In this document: positions 17,650-26,476 of the stretch, in pieces | Layout of the letters: the number at the start of each line of letters is the position of its first letter | Numbering within the stretch: position 1 is the stretch's first letter | NCBI RefSeq assembly: GCF_029392895.1 | Contig: NZ_CP114200.1 | Location: 5,115,001-5,179,000 of the forward strand | Direction: 5' to 3' | Length of the DNA: 64,000 nt | Source: Streptomyces sp. 71268 | GTDB taxonomy: Bacteria > Actinomycetota > Actinomycetes > Streptomycetales > Streptomycetaceae | Program-made: the position numbers and the translations under genes | Notes under the pieces: model-generated | What the model was told of the DNA's origin: nothing | The model's database searches: none | The model's input: the letters and a program-made list of their open reading frames with translations, nothing else

Positions 17650-18328
17650 CCGGCACGGGTTCGGACGCTACCGGTCCCGGTGCCGGTCGCGGCCTTCCGG
17701 CCTTCCGGCCTTCCGGCCTTCCGGCCTTCCGGCCTTCCGGCCTTCCGGCCTTCCGGCCTTCCGGTCGAGTCTGGTCGCTGTCGCGTGTCTCTGTTACGAG
17801 CTGCCGGGCGTGCGGCCGTTACGGGCCCCGGGCGGGCTGGCCGTGGCCGCCTCCGGCCTGCCCAGCCTCGGGCGGACGAGGTCGTGGCCGCCTCCGGCCG
17901 GCCGTCGCTCCGGGCCGGTCCGAGGGCGTACCACGGCCTACCACGGCTCGCTCCACCTCGCCACGCGGACCCGGCAGGGGCGGAGGCTCGCCGCGCGGGC
18001 GCCGGGCCCCGCTCGTACCATCGCGGGCCCGCCGTGGCGCGGCGCCGTCGGGCGGGTGGCGCGGGTGGCCCGCGCCGGTGCGGCGGGGTCGGCCCGGGGC
18101 GGGTGCGGGGCGCTGGCGGGCGGGGTCGACGGCGCGTCGGCGCGGTGGCCGGCCGCCCGTGACGGGCCCCGTACGCGTGTGTGCGCCCCGGGGCGCACAC
18201 GTGCGGTCAACGGGTCACGAACGGCCTAAGCACGCCTGACGTTAATCAGCCCGTATGGGTGGGATCGACCAGGTGACCGGCGCAAGCGTCCGTGTCACTG
18301 ACCGCCGCACCTCGCGCGGCTACGCACG
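17650..18328. other. Intergenic region with octamer array and palindrome
   Basis: About 680 bases without a supported gene. It contains nine copies of an 8-base repeat (17693-17764) and, at 18179-18200, a perfect 22-bp palindrome made of GTGTGCGCCCC and its complement with no spacer. GGCCGTGGCCGCCTCCGGCC-like duplicated segments occur around 17838-17905. The palindrome is about 140 bases before the large surface-protein gene and could be an operator or the end of a transcript. Confidence 0.5.
17693..17764. repeat. Nine tandem copies of CCTTCCGG
   Basis: Seventy-two bases of an exact 8-base unit start 43 bases after the DoxX stop. The number of copies, the absence of any sequence drift between them and the intergenic position suggest slippage or recent expansion. 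Confidence 0.95.
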
Positions 18329-18337
18329 ATGCGGCGC

Positions 18338-21300
18338 ATGAGACCCATCTCCGAGCGCCTAGCCGCGCTCCGATCACGCGCCGGCGCCGCCGGCGTTGCA
18401 TGTGCCGTGGTCGCCACGGCCGTGCCCATCCTGACGTTCGGGTTGAGCGCACCGCCAGCGGCGGCCGCGCCCCTGCCGGGCGGCCTCGGCCCGTGCGTGC
18501 CGGGGTCCTGTCCCGACCCGTTCCCGCCGATCAACAACGACGCCTTCCACGGTCGGGACGACGCGATCAACATCTTCGTCGGCGACGACTTCCTGGTGCG
18601 CGGCCGGGCGGCCGAGGCCGAGGGTCGCGTGGTCGTGCTCGACAACTTCGACCAGAACAAGGACACCGCCGCCGGCGGCCTCTACAACCTCGGCATCGTC
18701 GGGGTCGGCTCGCGTGTCCCGCCGCCGGACGGCTCGGACTTCCTGAGCACCGGCGGTGACGTGACCATCGCGCCCGGGCAGGTACTGGACACGACCGGCG
18801 GCGTCGTCGGTGAGGACGGCATCGTCCGGTACGCCGGGACGCTCACCGGCACCGTCCGGGGCACGACCATCCAGGACAGTGACGCGGTCGCGCCGTACAC
18901 CGCCCTGCGGGACGAGCTCACGGCGGCCAGCCGCTGCTACGCGCGAGTGGACGGAGCGCCGAGGCCCGCCACGGGCACGGCGGTCAACCAGGGCTACCAG
19001 ACGCTGTTCACCGGCGACGGCACCTCCTCGCTCCAGGTGTTCAACGTGGACTTCGACATGGTGGGGGCGGGCGGCGGCGCCCAGGGCATCGCCTTCGCGG
19101 GCATCCCGGCCGACGCCACGATCCTCGTCAACATCGTCGGCGCCGACCGCACCATCAACACCTACAGCGGTGGCATCACCGACGACGACCCGCTGAACGC
19201 CTACCGCGAGCGGCTGCTGTGGAACTTCCCCGACGCCACGTCGGTGGACCTGGCCGGCAGCGGCCAGTTCCAGGGCAGCGTCCTGGTCGGCGAGCAGTCG
19301 TCGACGACCACGGTGACGCTCCCCGGCATCAACGGACGCATGTTCACCACCGGCTCGCTGACCCACACGAGCGCGGCGACCGGTGGCGGCGGCCAGGAGT
19401 TCCACGCGTACCCGTTCGACGGTGACCTGCCGGACTGCGGTACCGGCCCCGAGCCGCCGACGACCGGTGAGGTCAGTGTCCTGAAGACGGACGCGGCGAC
19501 GGGTGACGCGTTGGCGGGTGCGGAGTTCACGCTGTGGCGTGAGAGCAACGGTACCGAGGGGTTGCAGACCACCGGAGCCGACCCGGACACCCGGGTCTCC
19601 ACCTGCACCACCCCGGCCAGCGGTGTCTGCGCGGACACCACCAGCCTGGGGACGTACTACTGGGAGGAGACGGCGGCTCCGGATGGTTACGAGTTGCCGG
19701 CCGACCCGGTGTTTGGTCCGTTGACGTTGACGGAGGACAACGCTGATACGGGTGTGCGGGTTGTGGCGGAGAACACGGATTCGCCCGAGCCGCCGGTGAC
19801 CGGTGATGTCAGTGTGTTGAAGACCGATACGGCAACCGGTGGTCCGTTGGCGGGTGCGGAGTTCGTGCTGTGGCGTGAGAGCAACGGCGTGGCCGGGCTC
19901 CAGACCACCGGTGACGACCCGGACACCCGGGTTTCGGAGTGCACGACGCCGGCCAGCGGCGAGTGTGCCGAGACGACCGGACTCGGCACCTACTACTGGG
20001 AAGAGACCTCGGCACCCCCGGGGTACGACCTGCCCACCCCGAGCGTGTTCGGCCCGCTCACGCTGACCGAGGAGAACGCCGCCGAAGGCGTACGGGTCGA
20101 GGCCGCGAACAGCTCCACCCCGGTGCCGCCGACGACCGGTGAGGTCAGTGTCCTGAAGACGGACGCGGCGACGGGTGACGCGTTGGCCGGCGCGGAGTTC
20201 ACGCTGTGGCGTGAGACGAACGGCACCGAGGGGTTGCAGACCGAGGGCGACGACCCTGACACCCGGGTTTCCACGTGTACGACTCCCGCCACTGGCGTGT
20301 GCGCGGACACCACCAGCCTGGGGACGTACTACTGGGAGGAGACGGCGGCTCCGGATGGTTACGAGTTGCCCGCCGACCCGGTGTTTGGTCCGTTGACGTT
20401 GACGGAGGACAACGCTGACACGGGTGTGCGGGTCGTGGCGGAGAACACGGATTCGCCCGAGCCGCCGGTGACCGGTGATGTCAGTGTGATCAAGACGGAC
20501 GCGGAGACCGGTGGTCCGTTGGCGGGTGCGGAGTTCGTGCTGTGGCGTGAGAGCAACGGCGTGGCCGGGCTCCAGACCACCGGCGACGACCCGGACACCC
20601 GGGTTTCGGAGTGCACGACGCCGGCCAGCGGCGAGTGCGCCGAGACGACCGGACTCGGCACGTACTACTGGGAGGAGACGGCCGCACCCGGCGGTTACGA
20701 CCTGCCTGCCGACCCGGTCTTCGGACCGCTGACGCTGACCGAGGAGAACGCCGGCGCCGGCGTACGCGTCGAGGCGTCGAACACCGCCTCGTCCGAGCCG
20801 GAGCCGACGACCGGCGAGGTCAGTGTCATCAAGACCGACTCGGGGTCGGGTGACCCGCTCGCCGGTGCCGAGTTCGTGCTGTGGCGTGAGTCGAACGGTA
20901 CGCCTGGGTTGCAGACGGGTGGGGCCGACCCGGACACGCGGGTTTCGGACTGCACGACGCCTGCCAGTGGTGTGTGTGCCGACACCACTGAACTCGGTAC
21001 GTACTACTGGGAGGAGACCGCTGCTCCCGACGGGTACGACCTGCCCGACCCGAACGTCTTCGGTCCGCTCACGCTGACCGCGGACAACGCCGACACCGGT
21101 GTACGGATCGAGGCGTCCAACACCGCTTCGTCCGAGCCGGAGCCGACGACCGGCGAGGTCAGCGTCATCAAGACGGACGCGGCGACGGGTGACACGCTGG
21201 CGGGCGCTGAGTTCACGCTGTGGCGTGAGAGCAATGGCACCGAGGGGTTGCAGACCACCGGTGCCGACCCGGACACCCGGGTCTCCACCTGCACCACCCC

Positions 21301-22927
21301 GGCCAGCGGTGTCTGTGCCGACACCACGGGTCTCGGCACGTACTACTGGGTGGAAGACGAGGCCCCCGACGGCTACGACCTCCCGGCCGACCCGGTCTTC
21401 GGGCCGCTGACGCTGACGGAGGAGAACGCCGGCGCCGGCGTACGGGCCGAGGCCGAGAACACTCCCTCGTCCGAGCCGGAGCCGACGACCGGCGAGGTCA
21501 GTGTCATCAAGACCGACTCGGGGTCGGGTGACCCGCTTGCTGGTGCCGAGTTCGTGCTGTGGCGTGAGTCGAACGGTACGCCTGGGCTGCAGACGGGTGG
21601 GGCCGATCCGGACACGCGGGTTTCGGACTGCACGACGCCTGCCAGTGGTGTGTGTGCCGACACCACTGAACTCGGTACGTACTACTGGGAGGAGACCGCT
21701 GCTCCCGACGGGTACGACCTGCCCGACCCGAACGTCTTCGGTCCGCTCACGCTGACCGCGGACAACGCCGACACCGGGGCGCGGATCGAGGCGGCGAACC
21801 ACCGCTCGTCCGAGCCGGAGCCCACCACCGGTGAGGTGAGCGTCATCAAGAGGGACGCTGAGACCGGTGACGTGCTGGCGGGTGCGGAGTTCACGTTGTG
21901 GCGTGAGAGCAATGGCACCGAGGGGTTGCAGACCACCGGTGCCGACCCGGACACCCGGGTCTCCACCTGCACCACCCCGGCCAGCGGGGTGTGCGCCGAC
22001 ACCACCAACCTCGACACGTACTACTGGGTCGAGAACGAGGCCCCCGACGGCTACGAGCTGCCGGCCGACCCGGTCTTCGGTCCGCTGACGCTGACGGAGG
22101 AGAACGCCGGCGCCGGCGTCCGGGTCGAGGCCGAGAACACCCGCGAGGTCACGCCTCCCGGCAAGGGCTCCATCAAGCTGCTGAAGAAGGACGCCAAGCA
22201 CGGGAAGCCGCTCGCGGGCGCCGTCTTCGAGCTGTGGCGGGAGACCAACGGCGTCGAGGGCCTGCAGGTCAGGGGCGACAACCCCGACACCCGTCAGGAC
22301 CGCGGATGTTCGACCGACAAGGCCGGCGTCTGCACCTTCGAGGACCTTCCGGTCGGGGAGTACTACCTCCGCGAGACGGCCGTCCCCGAGGGGTACGAAC
22401 TGCCGGACAACCCCGTCTCCGGCCCGTACGAGGTGACGAAGGAGAACAGCTCCGAGGGCGTCACCGTGGAACTGTCCAACAAGCGCGGCGAGCCGTGCAA
22501 GGGCAAGGACTGCAAGCCGCAGCCCCCGTGCGACTGCCACTGCGGGTGCTGTGACCACGGCAACCACGGCGAGCACGGCCGGAACTGCCACCACGGCAAC
22601 CACGGCAACCACGGCAACCACGGCAAGAACTGCCACCACCACAACAACGGTCACCACCACGGCAAGAGCTGCCACCACAACGGCGGCGACCACGGCAAGG
22701 ACGGCCACCACAACGACGGCCACCACGGCAAGGACGGCCGCCACCACAACGACAACCACCACAACGACGGCCATCACAGCAAGGACGGCCGCCGCGACGA
22801 CGACAAGAACCACGGTCACGACCACCACAGCACCCCCAACAAGAACGAGCGGCACGACAAGAACCACAAGGGCGGCGAGCACGGCAAGGGCGGCGAGCAC
22901 AAGCCGCACGCCGACTCGCGCTCCTGA
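18338..22927 (+). CDS. Giant secreted choice-of-anchor A / SpaA-repeat protein with Cys-His-rich tail
   Basis: A 1529-aa exported protein. The first 45 residues are a twin-arginine-free signal peptide ending AAAAP. About 50-365 is a choice-of-anchor A type domain ([39 protein letters not shown]). Nine SpaA/Cna-B-like beta modules of about 112 aa follow (starts near 19467, 19804, 20143, 20478, 20817, 21157, 21495, 21834 and 22160). Each has a Lys near its start (VLKTDA), a Glu (YYWEE) and a terminal Asn suited to an isopeptide bond, plus two Cys in the [10 protein letters not shown] loop. The last 145 residues are Cys/His/Asn/Gly-rich with no LPxTG or membrane segment. The first ATG at 18329 (MRRM) is the alternative start; neither has a good ribosome site. 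Probably an adhesin-like or spore/hypha surface protein. Confidence 0.85.
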   Translation: MRPISERLAALRSRAGAAGVACAVVATAVPILTFGLSAPPAAAAPLPGGLGPCVPGSCPDPFPPINNDAFHGRDDAINIFVGDDFLVRGRAAEAEGRVVVLDNFDQNKDTAAGGLYNLGIVGVGSRVPPPDGSDFLSTGGDVTIAPGQVLDTTGGVVGEDGIVRYAGTLTGTVRGTTIQDSDAVAPYTALRDELTAASRCYARVDGAPRPATGTAVNQGYQTLFTGDGTSSLQVFNVDFDMVGAGGGAQGIAFAGIPADATILVNIVGADRTINTYSGGITDDDPLNAYRERLLWNFPDATSVDLAGSGQFQGSVLVGEQSSTTTVTLPGINGRMFTTGSLTHTSAATGGGGQEFHAYPFDGDLPDCGTGPEPPTTGEVSVLKTDAATGDALAGAEFTLWRESNGTEGLQTTGADPDTRVSTCTTPASGVCADTTSLGTYYWEETAAPDGYELPADPVFGPLTLTEDNADTGVRVVAENTDSPEPPVTGDVSVLKTDTATGGPLAGAEFVLWRESNGVAGLQTTGDDPDTRVSECTTPASGECAETTGLGTYYWEETSAPPGYDLPTPSVFGPLTLTEENAAEGVRVEAANSSTPVPPTTGEVSVLKTDAATGDALAGAEFTLWRETNGTEGLQTEGDDPDTRVSTCTTPATGVCADTTSLGTYYWEETAAPDGYELPADPVFGPLTLTEDNADTGVRVVAENTDSPEPPVTGDVSVIKTDAETGGPLAGAEFVLWRESNGVAGLQTTGDDPDTRVSECTTPASGECAETTGLGTYYWEETAAPGGYDLPADPVFGPLTLTEENAGAGVRVEASNTASSEPEPTTGEVSVIKTDSGSGDPLAGAEFVLWRESNGTPGLQTGGADPDTRVSDCTTPASGVCADTTELGTYYWEETAAPDGYDLPDPNVFGPLTLTADNADTGVRIEASNTASSEPEPTTGEVSVIKTDAATGDTLAGAEFTLWRESNGTEGLQTTGADPDTRVSTCTTPASGVCADTTGLGTYYWVEDEAPDGYDLPADPVFGPLTLTEENAGAGVRAEAENTPSSEPEPTTGEVSVIKTDSGSGDPLAGAEFVLWRESNGTPGLQTGGADPDTRVSDCTTPASGVCADTTELGTYYWEETAAPDGYDLPDPNVFGPLTLTADNADTGARIEAANHRSSEPEPTTGEVSVIKRDAETGDVLAGAEFTLWRESNGTEGLQTTGADPDTRVSTCTTPASGVCADTTNLDTYYWVENEAPDGYELPADPVFGPLTLTEENAGAGVRVEAENTREVTPPGKGSIKLLKKDAKHGKPLAGAVFELWRETNGVEGLQVRGDNPDTRQDRGCSTDKAGVCTFEDLPVGEYYLRETAVPEGYELPDNPVSGPYEVTKENSSEGVTVELSNKRGEPCKGKDCKPQPPCDCHCGCCDHGNHGEHGRNCHHGNHGNHGNHGKNCHHHNNGHHHGKSCHHNGGDHGKDGHHNDGHHGKDGRHHNDNHHNDGHHSKDGRRDDDKNHGHDHHSTPNKNERHDKNHKGGEHGKGGEHKPHADSRS
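19456..22150 (+). repeat. Eight ~337-bp coding repeats in two-module blocks
   Basis: Modules 1 and 3, 2 and 4, 5 and 7, and 6 and 8 match one another better than their neighbours, so the array grew by copying two-module blocks of about 675 bp. Modules 5 and 7 are nearly identical in DNA. Module 9 is clearly diverged and lies outside the array. Confidence 0.85.
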
Positions 22928-22933
22928 CGCTCA

Positions 22934-22969
22934 CCGGTTCGGCCGCCCATGACTGGGCGGCCGAACCGG
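22934..22969 (+). terminator. Terminator of the SpaA-repeat gene
   Basis: A perfect 16-bp stem (CCGGTTCGGCCGCCCA and complement) with a TGAC loop begins seven bases after the stop codon. Confidence 0.88.
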
Positions 22970-23020
22970 CCCGGTGATGCACTGACAGGGCCCCGGAACG
23001 TTCTCCCAGGAGGTTGTGAC

Positions 23021-23743
23021 GTGCGCCCTGTCCGTCTCCCCCGTGCCGTGGCCGCTCTCGCGGCCACGGCACTCCTCTGTGCGGCGACGGCGCTGGCCGG
23101 CGCCGCACCTGCCTCCGCTGCCACGGCCCACGCTGACGCCGACGGCGCCGCGTGCACCGCGCCCAGCGGGCCCTATCAGCGCCCGCTGGAGAAGCACCTG
23201 GGTCGGCCCGTCGACGGCCGACAGTCAGCCGCGGACTGCCGGGCCATCCGCGCTTTCCAGGCCAAGCACGGCACCGCGCGCACGGACGGCTATGCCGACC
23301 TCGGCACGTATCGCACGCTTGTCGCGGTGCAGGCCGCGCACCGCCCGAATGCCTCTGGTCACTGCCCGGTTCGCTCCTTCCGCGTCACCTGCGTTGACAT
23401 GGACCGACAGTTGCTCTGGGTGCAGACCGGCGACCGGCTGGACTTCGGACCCGTGCCGATCCGCACCGGCCGGGACGCCCAGGAGACCCGGCCGGGCTGG
23501 CACACGATCTACTCCCGCAGCAAGGACCACGTCTCCACCCTCTACGCCAACGCCCCCATGCCGTACGCCCAGTTCTTCGACGGAGGCCAGGCGCTGCACG
23601 GCCGGCCCGGCGACCTCTTCGACGGCGGCGGCTCGGCCGGCTGCGTGAACCTGACCGTCAAGGACGCGGCGACGCTGTGGGACCTCCTACACCTCAAGGA
23701 CCGCGTCTACGTCTGGGGCACCAAGCCCGGCACGGCCGACTGA
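23021..23743 (+). CDS. L,D-transpeptidase (YkuD domain) with peptidoglycan-binding region
   Basis: A 240-aa exported enzyme that makes 3-3 cross-links in peptidoglycan or attaches proteins to it. The signal peptide is residues 1-34 (VAALAATALLCAATALAGAAPASA). A short PG-binding-like helical region (DCRAIRAFQAKHGTARTDGYADLGTYRTL) spans about 70-105. The YkuD catalytic domain carries H193 (LHGRPG) and C208 in GSAGCVNL, the SxGC motif. GTG 23021 has a perfect AGGAGG seven bases upstream. It lies 94 bases after the surface-protein gene, separated by a terminator, so it has its own promoter, but the pairing suggests related cell-surface work. Confidence 0.9.
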   Translation: MRPVRLPRAVAALAATALLCAATALAGAAPASAATAHADADGAACTAPSGPYQRPLEKHLGRPVDGRQSAADCRAIRAFQAKHGTARTDGYADLGTYRTLVAVQAAHRPNASGHCPVRSFRVTCVDMDRQLLWVQTGDRLDFGPVPIRTGRDAQETRPGWHTIYSRSKDHVSTLYANAPMPYAQFFDGGQALHGRPGDLFDGGGSAGCVNLTVKDAATLWDLLHLKDRVYVWGTKPGTAD

Positions 23744-24213
23744 CCCGCTCCTTCCTACTGCCCTGCCCTGTCTTGCACTGCTTTGCACTGCCTCGGCCCC
23801 GCCCCGGCCAGCGCTTGGCAGCCCCCGAACCGGCCCAGCCCGCTGCGGCCTGCCACGCGTCGGCCCGCCACGCGCTCGCACCAGCCCCGCTTGGATCAGC
23901 CGCTCACCTCAGGGCGCGATGCCCGTCTCGCGTCCAGCGGGTGCCCGCATCGCCTCCTTCGGGTGTCTGCTTCGTTCGGATCGGATGCCCGCATCGCCCA
24001 CGTGGGGTGACCGCTTCGCGGGTGCGTGTGCCGGACCGGGTTGGGTGGGTGCGGGTGGTGGGGGAGCGGTCACCGGCGGGCGCGCGGGCGGGTAGGCGGG
24101 TGTTGGGTGGTTGGGGTCGGTGTCGGCCCGCACGGTGGCTGGGGCCGGGTGTCGGGCGGGCCGGGCGGTGGGGCGTTGGACGGCCTGGTGGGGCCGCCCG
24201 CCCGGTGGCTGCC
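23744..24213. other. Intergenic region between convergent genes
   Basis: About 470 bases with no supported gene. It has CTTGCACTG/CTTTGCACTG direct repeats at about 23773-23793 and several GATGCCCGCATCGCC-like repeats between 23918 and 24000. I see no clear terminator stem for either neighbour. Confidence 0.4.
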
Positions 24214-24831
24214 CTACTCGCCGTCGGGGCCCTGTCCGGAGTCCCGGTTCAGGTCCGGGCGTATGTCGGCACGGGTGGTGGTGAGGTCGGGACTGGTGGA
24301 GGCCGTGTCCGTGCGGCTGGCGTTAGGGGCGTCGGTTTTCGCGGGGCCGGTGTTAGGGGAGTCGGTGTTCGCGGGACCGGTGTTCGCTGGGCGGTCGACC
24401 GGGCGGTCCGTGTGGGTGGGGTTCGTGTCGGCGGCTCGGGGGGTCGGCTCTGGTCGCGCGGTGCTCGCTGGCCTCGCTGTGTTCGTTGCTTCCGCCGTGC
24501 TGTCCGTACCGTTCGCGCCGCGTTCCGCCCCGTCCGACCGGGGCGCGTAGGCAGCGGCGTGTGCCCTGCGGTGCCAGGCCATGGCGAGTTCCTCGGGCGA
24601 CGGCGTGCTCGCCGCGGCCTCGACGCGCCGGGCGCGGTTGCGGCGGCGGCGCATCGCGTGGGTCACCGCGGTGATGAGCGCCGCGAACGCCAACCCGACA
24701 CCGAGCGCCGGCAGCAGTGCGAAGGGCGGCGGGTCCCAGGTGCCGGCGGCGTCCAACGCGTACCCGACGCCGACCGCGAGCGCCGTGGTGCCGGCGATGA
24801 GTCGGCCTGGTTCGAAGGTGTGCCGTTTCAT
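24214..24831 (-). CDS. Small membrane protein coupled to the PspC gene
   Basis: A 205-aa protein whose ATG overlaps the PspC stop (ATGA), so it is translationally coupled to it. Two membrane helices (LIAGTTALAVGVGYAL and FALLPALGVGLAFAALITAV) are followed by RRRRNRARR and a long Ala/Thr/Asp/Pro-rich tail of about 115 residues with NTGPANTDSPNTGP-type repeats. The positive cluster places the tail in the cytoplasm. I know no named family; it probably works with the PspC protein in envelope-stress sensing. Confidence 0.75.
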   Translation of the reverse strand: MKRHTFEPGRLIAGTTALAVGVGYALDAAGTWDPPPFALLPALGVGLAFAALITAVTHAMRRRRNRARRVEAAASTPSPEELAMAWHRRAHAAAYAPRSDGAERGANGTDSTAEATNTARPASTARPEPTPRAADTNPTHTDRPVDRPANTGPANTDSPNTGPAKTDAPNASRTDTASTSPDLTTTRADIRPDLNRDSGQGPDGE

Positions 24832-26177
24832 GGCCGTACCACCGCCACCTGTCCCACGCCCACGTCGAGATCGAGCACCAGCGTGCCGCGTGTCTTCGCC
24901 GCCGGCAGCGGCTTGCCGCCGGCCTGCGGCTGGATCGTCACCTCGCGCGAGCGTCGGGGCGCCACGTCCACGTCGTCCCCGCGCTCGCCCGGGAGTTGGA
25001 TGTCGCCGAAGCCCACCGCCACCGTGAGCCGCAGCTGCACGTCGGCGGGCACCGTGACCCGCAACTTGCCCGCGCCGACCGAGGCGTGCGTGCCGAGCGT
25101 ACGGCCGCGGCCCGGGCGCAGCTTGGTCAGGTCGAGCTTGGCGTACCCCGTGCCCAGCTCGTACCGATCGCGCAGCCCGGCCGGCTCGGTGGCCTGCCAG
25201 GTGCGCTCGCGCCAGTCGGCGGTCACCGACTTCGGCAGCGCCGCGGCGCCCGCGAGCAGCGCGGCCGTCAGCACCACGGAGACCATCGTGCCGCCGCTGG
25301 TGCGCCCGTACAGGCTGCTGACGGCGAGCCCGACGCCGAACACCGCCAGCGCGCACGCCAGCCCTATCTCCAGGCTGGTGCCGAGTGGCTTGGTGCTCCA
25401 GGTGGTGCTGGCACCGATCACGGCGGCGCACGTGGCCAGCAGGAACGTCCGGCCGCCGATCCCCTCGCCGCGTGGGGCGGGCGGCGGGCTGGCGGAGGAG
25501 CCCGCGCGCCGCTCGTACGGGGTGTCGTCGGGGCCCCACAGGTAGGCCGTGACCGTCACGGGGCGGGTGGCGCCCGGCAGCCCCGTCGTGCCGTCCTTGA
25601 CGATCGGGTCGCGCCACCAGGACGGGGAGCCGGGCACGGGCGGGGCCTGTGTCTCGGGCGGCGCGTCGGCGACCGCCTGCGCCGTCGCCGGGTCCACCGG
25701 GCCGTCACCCTCCGCGTGTCGCCGGTGCCGCGACCAGTACCCCGCGCCGGCCGCGGCCAGCGAGACCATCATCGCGAAGCCCACGACGCTGCCGTTGTTG
25801 AGCATCGACAGGAACAGTCCGCACCCGACCAGGGCGGCCAACACGGCGGTCAGCGCCGGGCCCTCGACGCGGCCGGACAGCAGCCGCCGGCCCTCGTTCT
25901 CATCCTCCCCGTAGCTCGGGATGAGCAGCCAGGCGAAGCCGTACGCGACCAGGCCGAGGCCGCCCGCCGCGCCGAGCACGGCGAGGACCACGCGGAAGAT
26001 GACCGGGTCCAGGTCGCAGTACCGGCCGAGGCCCCCGCACACGCCCGAGATCACCTTGTGCTCACGGCTGCGCCGCAGCGGCTCGCGCGCGGGCGGCCCT
26101 GGCTCGGTGGCCGTGGCGCCGCCGGGCGTCGCCGGGGAGCTCGCGGCGCCGTCCTCGGCGGTGGGTGCATCGGTCAT
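24828..26177 (-). CDS. PspC-domain envelope stress protein with LiaF-like C-terminus
   Basis: A 449-aa membrane protein. The PspC domain is near residues 33-90 (LRRSREHKVISGVCGGLGRYCDLDP, then a helix and WLLIPSYGE). Several further helices follow, and the C-terminal 120 residues are a soluble beta-rich domain (VGAGKLRVTVPADVQLRLTVAVGFGDIQLPG) like the cell-wall-active-antibiotic response domain of LiaF/VraT proteins. It is the inner-membrane side of an envelope stress system. It is coupled to a small membrane protein downstream and lies head-to-head with a kinase gene. A second PspC gene fused to a histidine kinase lies 3 kb away, which may be its signalling partner. Confidence 0.85.
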   Translation of the reverse strand: MTDAPTAEDGAASSPATPGGATATEPGPPAREPLRRSREHKVISGVCGGLGRYCDLDPVIFRVVLAVLGAAGGLGLVAYGFAWLLIPSYGEDENEGRRLLSGRVEGPALTAVLAALVGCGLFLSMLNNGSVVGFAMMVSLAAAGAGYWSRHRRHAEGDGPVDPATAQAVADAPPETQAPPVPGSPSWWRDPIVKDGTTGLPGATRPVTVTAYLWGPDDTPYERRAGSSASPPPAPRGEGIGGRTFLLATCAAVIGASTTWSTKPLGTSLEIGLACALAVFGVGLAVSSLYGRTSGGTMVSVVLTAALLAGAAALPKSVTADWRERTWQATEPAGLRDRYELGTGYAKLDLTKLRPGRGRTLGTHASVGAGKLRVTVPADVQLRLTVAVGFGDIQLPGERGDDVDVAPRRSREVTIQPQAGGKPLPAAKTRGTLVLDLDVGVGQVAVVRP

Positions 26178-26476
26178 GAGTCCATGGTGTCAACCCGGCT
26201 CGCCAGATGGCAGCCGCCATGACCCTGGCCGTTCCCTGAGATCCCCCCGAGCCACCCCCAAGGGGCGCTCGGATGGGTCGCGCGCCCCCGTCGATCGATG
26301 GGGGCGCGGAGGTCGAGAGGCGACCCGAGCGAGGCGGAAAGCTCGATTCCGCGTTGTTTCCCGCAGCCTGGGGAGCACTCCCAGGGGGCACGACGTGCGA
26401 CGCAACGCGGGAGTACGGCAAAGAGGCGGCTATCGTGGCCGTTCGAACGGTGCCGGGGGAAGTAGAGGGGTGTGCG
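26178..26476. other. Divergent promoter region with a hairpin
   Basis: About 300 bases between the PspC gene and the third kinase. At 26281-26308 a perfect 9-bp inverted repeat (CGCGCCCCC and complement) surrounds a loop containing the palindrome TCGATCGA. No gene is seen. The region should carry both promoters; a GCTATCGTGGCC-type -10 near 26430 is possible for the kinase. Confidence 0.45.

Noticed and set aside
19456..22150. Regular repeats considered as a CRISPR-like array
   Set aside because: The period is about 337 bp, fully coding, with no short repeat/unique spacer structure.
18374..22909. 1511-codon open frame on the strand opposite the SpaA-repeat gene
   Set aside because: It mirrors the repeats of the real gene; it is Arg/Val-rich, has no ribosome site and is caused by high third-position GC.
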